Assembly (NCBI GenBank): GCA_900759435.1
Contig: CAAEVD010000238.1
Span: forward strand, 1 to 12,292
Origin: an uncultured Collinsella sp.
GTDB taxonomy: Bacteria > Actinomycetota > Coriobacteriia > Coriobacteriales > Coriobacteriaceae
DNA: 12,292 bases
Direction: 5' to 3'
Below the pieces are notes generated by a model, which saw only the letters and a list, made by a program, of their open reading frames with translations, searched no databases and was not told where the DNA came from. The translations under genes were made by a program, and so were the position numbers. Below, one piece after another: positions 1-4,866 of this stretch; position 1 is the first letter of the stretch; each line of letters begins with the position of its first letter.

Positions 1-38
1 AATTGCCTTTCGACGGTATTAAAACCTGCCCTTACAGA

Positions 39-107
39 AAGTTGCGGTGAAATAGTTCCTGAAAAGCTCGAATAAGCCTAAATCCAGGAACTATTCCACC
101 GCAACTT
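39..107. repeat. Near-perfect 23-bp inverted repeat with 23-nt loop
   Basis: Left arm 39-61 and right arm 85-107 are reverse complements at 22 of 23 positions (the left arm reads AAGTTGCGGTGAAATAGTTC then CTG; the single mismatch is at position 50 versus 96). The 23-nt loop (62-84) is AT-rich. The element lies 45 bp beyond the stop codon of the minus-strand PIN gene. Read on the minus strand, the hairpin is followed by TTTCTGT, so it could act as a weak terminator for that gene pair. The long, AT-containing arms look equally like a dispersed palindromic repeat or the ends of a tiny mobile element. Nothing else is recognisable in 1-152. The structure is certain; its role is not. Confidence 0.75.
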
Positions 108-152
108 AGGAGGGGATGGGGCTGAGGGGCGGGCGATGCCGTTGTCTGTCGG

Positions 153-608
153 TTAGTGGCGACCGTGGTGGCGGAGCTTGTCGATGGTGGAGTCGGTGCT
201 TCGGCTGCGGGCGTCGGCGGCGGTTTGGCGTTTACGGCGGTAATCGATCATGCCTTGGATGATGGGCTTGCCAAAGCTCACGACATCATCGTTGTAGATG
301 GCGGTTCGGGCTGCGAGGAGGCAGTCGGTAAAGTCCATATGGGTCTTGCCGAAGAGTTTGACGGCAAGGGCGACAACGGTGGGCTCGTCGACCATGACGT
401 CATCGAGCAGCCTTTTCATGGCCGCAGAAATTTCAACGCGGGGAACCTTATAGACGTCGCGCAGCGTGACCACGACGCGCGTGATGATTTCGGGGTAGAC
501 ACGTGCGGTGCGCGTGGCGATGACCTTGGCGGCGCGCGGTGACAGGACCTCGTCGTCGTCAAGCAGGTAGCGCAGGATGACGGTCTCGTCGATGATGGTG
601 CTACTCAT
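153..608 (-). CDS. PIN-domain (VapC-like) protein, putative toxin with altered active site
   Basis: This 151-residue protein has the layout of a PIN-domain ribonuclease: an N-terminal IIDETVILRYLL strand-helix with Asp7, a central YKVPR segment (53-57), and MDFTDCLLAA (91-100) with Asp95. PIN toxins of VapBC-type modules cleave RNA using a metal held by about four acidic residues. By eye, two of these look lost. The Glu usually about nine residues before YKVPR is Arg44, and the Asp of the usual C-terminal TFD-like motif is Gly113 (SFGKP). Residues 122-151 form a basic tail after the fold. The gene starts 8 nt inside the end of the upstream antitoxin-like gene, an arrangement typical of translationally coupled toxin-antitoxin pairs. 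It may be an inactive or divergent toxin; membership of the PIN fold is fairly secure, activity is not. Confidence 0.78.
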   Translation of the reverse strand: MSSTIIDETVILRYLLDDDEVLSPRAAKVIATRTARVYPEIITRVVVTLRDVYKVPRVEISAAMKRLLDDVMVDEPTVVALAVKLFGKTHMDFTDCLLAARTAIYNDDVVSFGKPIIQGMIDYRRKRQTAADARSRSTDSTIDKLRHHGRH

Positions 609-924
609 GGATATCTACTTCCTCGGGACCCAAAACCGACTCGTCGCTTTCTGTGGCTAGGTATTCAATCCAGGCAGTGCGCTCCTCGGAGCGGCGATTG
701 GGGTCCCCATATGCTTTGAGCAGTCCATAGGCGGCCGTGCCGTCCTTGGAGCGCACGGCGACCGGCTGAAAGGGGAGCTTGCGCATCAAAATACTCTGCG
801 CGACAAATAGACGGACAGCCTCGGCGAGCGATGTGCCCATGGCGTCGTAGAGACGTTCGGCATGCTGCTTGTCTTCCTCGCGAATGCGCACCTGCAGGAT
901 AGCTCGTTTTTGAGTCGATGACAT
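601..924 (-). CDS. RelB/DinJ-type antitoxin-like protein
   Basis: A 107-residue protein whose first half resembles the ribbon-helix-helix DNA-binding region of RelB/DinJ antitoxins. A short beta strand (ILQVRIREED) is followed by a helix, a turn around MGTSLAEAVRLFV, and the family-like LPFQP segment (about residues 52-56). The acidic C-terminal half (about 60-107) would be the part that wraps the partner toxin. Such antitoxins neutralise the toxin and usually repress their own promoter as dimers. The ATG at 922-924 is chosen because AAGGGAGG (931-938 on this strand) ends six bases before it; a GTG directly upstream (925-927) would sit only three bases away. It overlaps the PIN gene by 8 nt, so the two are probably one transcript. 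Pairing of a RelB-like antitoxin with a PIN toxin is a known combination; function here is inferred. Confidence 0.75.
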   Translation of the reverse strand: MSSTQKRAILQVRIREEDKQHAERLYDAMGTSLAEAVRLFVAQSILMRKLPFQPVAVRSKDGTAAYGLLKAYGDPNRRSEERTAWIEYLATESDESVLGPEEVDIHE

Positions 925-930
925 CACTGG

Positions 931-938
931 CCTCCCTT
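931..938 (-). promoter_or_regulatory. Ribosome binding site of antitoxin-like gene
   Basis: AAGGGAGG on the minus strand. It ends six bases before ATG (922-924) and three before GTG (925-927), which favours the ATG as start. Confidence 0.6.
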
Positions 939-950
939 AATGAGCGTGCA

Positions 951-966
951 ATTTGAATAGTCAAAT
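951..966. promoter_or_regulatory. Palindrome, candidate autoregulatory operator of the toxin-antitoxin pair
   Basis: ATTTGA-ATAG-TCAAAT is a perfect 6-bp inverted repeat 12 bp upstream of the antitoxin ribosome binding site, where the -10 region or start of the minus-strand transcript should fall. Ribbon-helix-helix antitoxins commonly bind short AT-rich palindromes at this place. It does not match the FNR consensus (TTGAT-N4-ATCAA). Role inferred from position and symmetry only. Confidence 0.4.
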
Positions 967-974
967 ACAACATC

Positions 975-988
975 GGCTAATAATAGCC
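975..988. promoter_or_regulatory. Second small palindrome upstream of antitoxin gene
   Basis: GGCTA-ATAA-TAGCC is a perfect 5-bp inverted repeat 8 bp beyond the palindrome at 951-966. On the minus strand its core reads TATTAT, close to a -10 hexamer, so it may be part of the promoter, an operator, or both. No convincing -35 element at standard spacing was found. Confidence 0.3.
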
Positions 989-1149
989 AATCTTACAACC
1001 ACTACTTTATTGCACTAGAGTAATTGAGTGTAAACGATATTACAAACGTACTACATCCTTCAGAAACGAGCGTGAAATCTCCCTTGGATGTACGCATGTA
1101 ATACACTCACCTTTATAGCTTCTAGAGAATAATTCCAACCTGCCAAAAC

Positions 1150-1175
1150 CCCTGCAATACACCCGTATTGCAGGG
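1150..1175. promoter_or_regulatory. Perfect 11-bp palindrome, candidate operator of the formate hydrogenlyase operon
   Basis: CCCTGCAATAC (1150-1160) and GTATTGCAGGG (1165-1175) are exact reverse complements separated by ACCC. The centre lies about 60 bp upstream of the transcription start implied by the candidate promoter at 1189-1216, a usual site for an activator dimer. A related half-site, TGTAATACACTC at 1097-1108, matches TGCAATACACCC (1153-1164) at 10 of 12 bases, 56 bp upstream. No T-run follows the hairpin on the + strand, so a terminator is less likely. The cognate regulator is not in this window. Confidence 0.5.
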
Positions 1176-1188
1176 CCTATGCTCAAGT

Positions 1189-1216
1189 TTGCCACCTGCA
1201 ACTGCGTATATTTAAC
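1189..1216 (+). promoter_or_regulatory. Candidate sigma70-type promoter of hydN-fdhF
   Basis: TTGCCA (1189-1194) and TTTAAC (1211-1216) are separated by 16 bp. Overlapping alternatives for the -10 are TATATT (1207-1212) and TATATC (1220-1225), each with a weaker -35. The AT-rich patch just downstream of the palindrome at 1150-1175 makes this the most plausible promoter area. No sigma54-like GG-N10-GC element was seen. The exact hexamers are uncertain. Confidence 0.35.
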
Positions 1217-1278
1217 CTGTATATCGTTGGAGGAATTCTATCGAAGTGCCTGTTTCGCCGCATGCACTCGATACGCCG

Positions 1279-1329
1279 ATGCCGGACCACGGGCGGTCCG
1301 GGGCAACGTCGACAGGGTCTCTCCGGCAT
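1279..1329 (+). ncRNA. Structured 5' leader with two competing hairpins
   Basis: Two pairings share the same bases. Hairpin A pairs CCGGACC (1282-1288) with GGTCCGG (1295-1301) around the loop ACGGGC. Hairpin B pairs ATGCCGG (1279-1285) with CCGGCAT (1323-1329) and can be extended by ACC with GGT (1316-1318) across a bulge. They cannot form at once. Hairpin B ends seven bases before the hydN ribosome binding site (1337-1343), so the leader could tune translation or be part of a riboswitch-like element. I could not match it to a named riboswitch (for example the molybdenum-cofactor motif) by eye. Confidence 0.35.
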
Positions 1330-1336
1330 GGGATTC

Positions 1337-1343
1337 AGGAGGG
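1337..1343 (+). promoter_or_regulatory. Ribosome binding site of hydN
   Basis: AGGAGGG lies ten bases before the ATG at 1354. It supports that start over an in-frame GTG at 1246, which has GGAGG (1229-1233) twelve bases upstream but would add 36 residues not expected for the family. Confidence 0.6.
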
Positions 1344-1353
1344 AGTGAACAAC

Positions 1354-1872
1354 ATGGGCAATAAACGAGTCGTAGCCGATTCCTCACGCTGCATTGGGTG
1401 CCAAACCTGTATGGCGGCGTGCATCGAGGCGCACGACATCCCCGGCAACATCGCCGCGCCGCGCCTGCGCGTGACGCGTACGTACGAGATCTCCGCACCG
1501 GTGGCTTGCCATCACTGCGAGGATGCCCCGTGTGCGAAGGCCTGTCCTACGGGCGCCTTGTTCTTTGATCCAAAGAACCATCGTATCGGCGTTAACGAGG
1601 ACAACTGCATCGGCTGCAAGAGCTGCGTCATGGCATGCCCCTTTGGCGCCGTGAGCGTGGCGACCACGCAGGTTCCGGTCTTGATGGGCGACGTTCGCGT
1701 GGGTTCGCAGACCAAGAGCTTCGTGCTCAAGTGCGACCTGTGCGTGGACCGTCCCGGCGGTCCGGCGTGTGCCGAGGCGTGCCCGACCAAGGGCCTCACC
1801 CTGGTAGACGAGGAGCGCCTGGCAGAACTGACTGCCGAGCGTGCCCGCGCCACCATCGAAAACGAGGCGTAA
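1354..1872 (+). CDS. hydN: HydN-like four-[4Fe-4S] ferredoxin, formate dehydrogenase partner
   Basis: A 172-residue iron-sulfur protein, close in length to E. coli HydN (about 175). Sixteen cysteines lie in four groups: Cys13/16/19/23, Cys52/55/60/64, Cys85/88/91/95 and Cys127/130/139/143. This is the pattern of HydN/HycB/HyfA-type proteins that bind four [4Fe-4S] clusters and form an electron wire. No signal peptide is present, so it should work in the cytoplasm. It sits 75 nt ahead of fdhF, which suggests it takes electrons from formate dehydrogenase, as HycB does in E. coli formate hydrogenlyase. The ATG is chosen from the ribosome binding site and from the start of similarity (the first cluster begins at residue 13). 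HycB is an equally possible name; the electron-transfer role is well supported. Confidence 0.88.
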   Translation: MGNKRVVADSSRCIGCQTCMAACIEAHDIPGNIAAPRLRVTRTYEISAPVACHHCEDAPCAKACPTGALFFDPKNHRIGVNEDNCIGCKSCVMACPFGAVSVATTQVPVLMGDVRVGSQTKSFVLKCDLCVDRPGGPACAEACPTKGLTLVDEERLAELTAERARATIENEA

Positions 1873-1875
1873 GCG

Positions 1876-1924
1876 TTGGGGCGACAAGCCCAATGATTGT
1901 CAAATAAGTACCGAGCATTCGGTA
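1876..1924 (+). other. Two small hairpins in the hydN-fdhF spacer
   Basis: TTGGGGC (1876-1882) pairs with GCCCAA (1888-1893) with one bulged G, and TACCGA (1909-1914) pairs with TCGGTA (1919-1924) around GCAT. Neither is followed by a T-run, so they are not convincing terminators; they may stabilise or process the transcript ahead of the fdhF ribosome binding site (about 1931-1942). Role unknown. Confidence 0.3.
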
Positions 1925-1947
1925 GCAGAAAAAGGAAGGAGGGTGTC

Positions 1948-4170
1948 ATGGAGAAGCATAAAGTGATCTGCCCGTACTGCGGCGCCGGTTGCCAGTTTAA
2001 CCTCCTGGTCCAAAACGGCCAGGTCGTGGGCACCGAACCGCTCAACGGCATCACCAACCAGAGCGAGCTGTGCCTTAAGGGCATGAGCGGCTACGACTTC
2101 ATCAACGACACCAAGATCTTGACTCCTCGCGTACTGCACCCGATGATCCGTCGCACCAAGGGCGCGGATCTTGAGCGCGTAAGCTGGGACGAGGCACTGG
2201 ATTTCACCGCATCTAAGATGCAGGCCATAATTGACGAATATGGTCCTAATGCTGTCATGACCACCGGCTCTTCTCGAGGCGGCGGCAATGAGGCGAACTA
2301 CGTCATGCAGAAGTTTACGCGTGCGTGCATCGGCACCCACAGCGTGGACAACTGCGCCCGTACTTGACACGGCCCTACTGTCCTCGGTCTGATGGACACG
2401 GTTGGTTCAGGTTGCATGTCATGCTCCATCCCCGGTATGGAGGATGCGGGCTGCATTTTCCTCTTCGGCTATAACCCTGCCGATTCGCACCCCATCGTCG
2501 CAAGGCGTATCGTGCGAGCCAAAGAAAAGGGTTGCAAGATCATCGTCGCCGATCCGCGCCATATCGAAACCGCGCGTATCGCCGATCTCTACCTTCCGAT
2601 CAAGAACGGTTGCAACGTTGCGTTCCTCAACGCCTTTGCCAACTGTCTGGTCAACGATGGCCTCTACGACAAGGAATTCGTCGCCGAGCACACGAACGGC
2701 TTTGACGAGTGGTGGGAGACCATCAAGAACTACACTCCCGAATCCGTACAGGACATCACGGGTGTCGAGCCCGCGTTGATCCACCAAGCTGCCGAGATGT
2801 ACGCCACGGCGAAGCCCTCTGCCATCATTGGCTGGGGCATGGGCGTATGCCAGCAGAAGCAGAACCTGAAGACGGTGCACACCATCGCCTCCATCGCCTG
2901 CGTTGCCGGCCAGATCGGCAAACCCAATTCCGGCCTCGCGCCCGTGCGCGGTCAGAATAACGTCCAGGGCTCCTGCGATATGGGCATGCTGCCCAACCTG
3001 TACCCTGGCTACCAGAAAGTCACCGACCCCGCAGTGCGTGCCAAGTTTGCCAAAGCTTGGGGCGTGCCCGAGGAAAAGCTCCCGCTCGAGGAGGGCTACA
3101 AGCTCACCGACCTGGGCCACCTGGTCGACGAGGGCAAGGTGCACTGCTTCTACAACTACGGCGAGGACCCGGTGCAGACCGAGCCCGATTCGGCCGGTAT
3201 GCGCAAGACGCTCTCCGAGCTGGATCTGTTCATTTGCCAGGACATCTTTATGACGCAGACGACCATGCTCGCCGACGTCATCCTGCCCGCTACCTCTTGG
3301 GGCGAGCACGAGGGTGTCTTTACCGCATCCGACCGTAGCTTCCAGCACTTTGACGCGGCCGTTCCGCCCAAGGGCGAGTGCCGCCACGACTGGGAGATCT
3401 TCGCGGACCTGTCCACGCGCATGGGCTACCCCATGCACTACGACAACACCGAGCAGATCTGGAACGAGTGCATTAGCCTGTGCCCCAACTTTGTGGGCGC
3501 GACCTACGAGAAGATGGCTCCCGAGGGCGGTTACGCCCAGTGGCCGGTCAAGAGCACCGATGTGAACGACCACGGTACGCCCGACATGTTCGCTGGTGGC
3601 AAGTTCACCACCAAGGACGGCCGCGCCAACCTGATGGCGCACGACTGGGAGGCGCCCTCCGAGCTTCCCGACGATGAGTACCCGCTCATTCTGTGCACCG
3701 TCCGCGAGGTCGGCCACTACAGCTGCCGTTCGATGACCGGCAACTGCAAGACGCTGGCGCTGCTTGCCGATGAGCCCGGTTTTGTCCGCATGAATCCCGC
3801 GGACGCCCAGGCGCGCGGCATCAAGAACGGCGACATCGTCTCGATTCACAGCCGCCGCGGTCAGGTATACAGCCGCGCCGACGTGAGCGACCGTATCAAC
3901 AAGGGCACGGTCTATATGACCTACCAGTGGTGGATCGGCAAGTGCAACGAGCTGACCATTCACAAGGTCGACCCGGTCTCGCATACGCCCGAGGACAAGT
4001 TCTCCGCCTGCCAGGTCGACGCTATCGCCGACCAGGTCTGGGCCGAGGGCGAGGTCGAGCGTCAGTACACCGAGCTCAAGCAGGCTCTGGTGGACGCCGC
4101 CGCTCCTCAGGACGTTGAGCCCGGCGCCGCCAAGTTCGACGACGAGGCGCACGTGAACCAAATCGTGTAG
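1948..4170 (+). CDS. fdhF: Formate dehydrogenase H, selenocysteine-containing (TGA 2365-2367 read as Sec140)
   Basis: This molybdopterin oxidoreductase of 740 residues (E. coli FdhF has 715) oxidises formate to CO2 for H2 production. Cys8, Cys11, Cys15 and Cys42 match the [4Fe-4S] motif at the N terminus, followed by conserved Lys44. The reading frame meets TGA at 2365-2367, codon 140, the same position as Sec140 of E. coli FdhF. The context is NCART-Sec-HGPTVLGL, and the frame continues without a break to 4170. The C-terminal region carries the family-like VYMTYQWWIG segment and the dinucleotide-binding domain. Start ATG 1948 is preceded by AAGGAAGGAGGG and places the first cysteine at residue 8 as in the family. 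Without Sec insertion only a 139-residue fragment would form, so the organism must have selA/selB/selC/selD elsewhere. Lack of a Tat signal indicates a cytoplasmic enzyme. Mo versus W cannot be told from sequence. Confidence 0.95.
2365..2398 (+). promoter_or_regulatory. Selenocysteine codon and SECIS-like hairpin
   Basis: Downstream of TGA (2365-2367), TGTCC (2379-2383) pairs with GGACA (2394-2398). T2384-C2385 can pair with G2391-A2392, leaving the loop GGTCT (2386-2390) and one bulged T (2393). The E. coli fdhF SECIS, as I recall it, presents the same GGUCU loop 18 nt after the UGA, and the spacing here is also 18 nt. This is the hairpin recognised by SelB. In E. coli the bulged U is on the 5' side, here it is on the 3' side by this hand fold. 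Confidence 0.85.
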
Positions 4171-4191
4171 TCCCGTTCTCGTTGGCTTTTT

Positions 4192-4234
4192 GGGCCGGGC
4201 GTCCCGTACGTTCGGGAGCCCGGCCCGTTATTTT
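4192..4234 (+). terminator. Intrinsic terminator-like hairpin between fdhF and hyfA
   Basis: GGGCCGGGC (4192-4200) pairs perfectly with GCCCGGCCC (4218-4226), and inside it TCCCG (4202-4206) pairs with CGGGA (4213-4217) around TACGTT, with only G4201 unpaired. The 14-bp GC-rich stem is followed at once by GTTATTTT (4227-4234). This is a strong rho-independent terminator by form. It begins 21 nt after the fdhF stop and ends just before the hyfA ribosome binding site, so it may end most hydN-fdhF transcripts and let part read through to the hyf genes. Confidence 0.75.
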
Positions 4235-4237
4235 GAA

Positions 4238-4243
4238 AGGAAG
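4238..4243 (+). promoter_or_regulatory. Ribosome binding site of hyfA
   Basis: AGGAAG ends five bases before ATG 4249. An in-frame GTG at 4243 would overlap this site, so the ATG is preferred. Confidence 0.55.
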
Positions 4244-4248
4244 TGGGG

Positions 4249-4866
4249 ATGAACCGCTTCATCGACATCAACCCGGAGAGGTGCATCGGCTGCGGAACAT
4301 GCCAGTCCGCCTGTGCCGACGCCCACCGGATGCAGGGTCTTCAGGATACGCCGCGCCTGGCGCTCGTGAAGACCGGCGGTATTTCGGCCGCCCTTGCCTG
4401 CCACCATTGCGAGGGTGCCCCCTGCGCCGAGGTTTGCCCGGTGAATGCCATCGAGCACGATGGCGACCGCATCCACGTCAAGGAGCAGGAGTGCATCGGG
4501 TGCAGGCTGTGCGCCATCGCGTGCCCCTTCGGAGCCATCCATCCCGATGGCACGTCTATCGCCGGTGTCGCAGGCATGTGCGATCCGACGCCTTCGTATC
4601 CTAAGTCCCTGAGCAGCCTGCTTACGTGGGCTCCTGGCCAGTACACCTGCGCTGTCAAGTGCGACCTGTGCGCCTTCGATCCAGACGGCCCGCATTGTGT
4701 GGCGGCGTGCCCCACCAAGGCGCTGACCGTCATGGGCGGCGCGGCCGATCGCGAGCTCGACGAGGCCAAGCGCCTGCGTTCGATCGAAAACGGTCCGGTC
4801 GTCGACGTTACCGCTGTGGCCCAGGGCCTCTCCGAGAAAGCAGAAGGGAGCGTAAACAATGGATAG
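4249..4866 (+). CDS. hyfA: Hydrogenase-4 component A, four-[4Fe-4S] electron-transfer protein
   Basis: A 205-residue protein, the same length as E. coli HyfA, with sixteen motif cysteines: Cys12/15/18/22, Cys51/54/59/63, Cys82/85/88/92 and Cys138/141/150/154. It should carry four [4Fe-4S] clusters and pass electrons from the formate dehydrogenase side to the hydrogenase. Compared with the HydN-like protein of this locus it has a longer loop between the third and fourth groups (about residues 97-137, containing two additional cysteines) and a longer C-terminal tail (about 160-205). It is the first gene after the terminator-like hairpin and heads the hyf cluster. Its last eight bases overlap the start of hyfB, suggesting coupled translation. 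HycB-type is an alternative name, but the following gene order favours HyfA. Confidence 0.9.
   Translation: MNRFIDINPERCIGCGTCQSACADAHRMQGLQDTPRLALVKTGGISAALACHHCEGAPCAEVCPVNAIEHDGDRIHVKEQECIGCRLCAIACPFGAIHPDGTSIAGVAGMCDPTPSYPKSLSSLLTWAPGQYTCAVKCDLCAFDPDGPHCVAACPTKALTVMGGAADRELDEAKRLRSIENGPVVDVTAVAQGLSEKAEGSVNNG

Larger units (their letters stand above)
925..1353. other. Divergent intergenic regulatory region
   Basis: This stretch separates the minus-strand toxin-antitoxin pair from the + strand formate hydrogenlyase operon. It is clearly more AT-rich than the genes up to about 1230 and GC-rich after that. It holds the antitoxin control region (931-988), a half-site-like sequence TGTAATACACTC (1097-1108), the palindrome at 1150-1175, a candidate + strand promoter (1189-1216) and a structured leader (about 1225-1353). 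No convincing protein-coding gene lies in it; short open frames here lack suitable start signals and recognisable content. Confidence 0.7.

Noticed and set aside
156..542. 128-residue + strand open frame over the PIN gene
   Set aside because: Antisense to a recognisable PIN-domain gene; Gly/Asp/Val-rich with no motif.
951..966. FNR-type binding site
   Set aside because: The half-sites are TTTGA/TCAAA around ATAG, so the inner T and A of TTGAT-N4-ATCAA are missing; symmetry alone does not support FNR.
1179..1364. 61-residue open frame in the hydN leader
   Set aside because: No suitable ribosome binding site, overlaps the promoter area and the hydN start in another frame, and has no regulatory-codon run of a leader peptide.
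2365..2367. Premature stop making fdhF a pseudogene
   Set aside because: The TGA sits at the exact Sec position of FdhF, is followed by a SECIS-like hairpin at the right distance, and the remaining frame is intact and conserved.
2419..4161. 580-residue minus-strand open frame opposite fdhF
   Set aside because: Shadow of a conserved selenoprotein gene; no recognisable domain.
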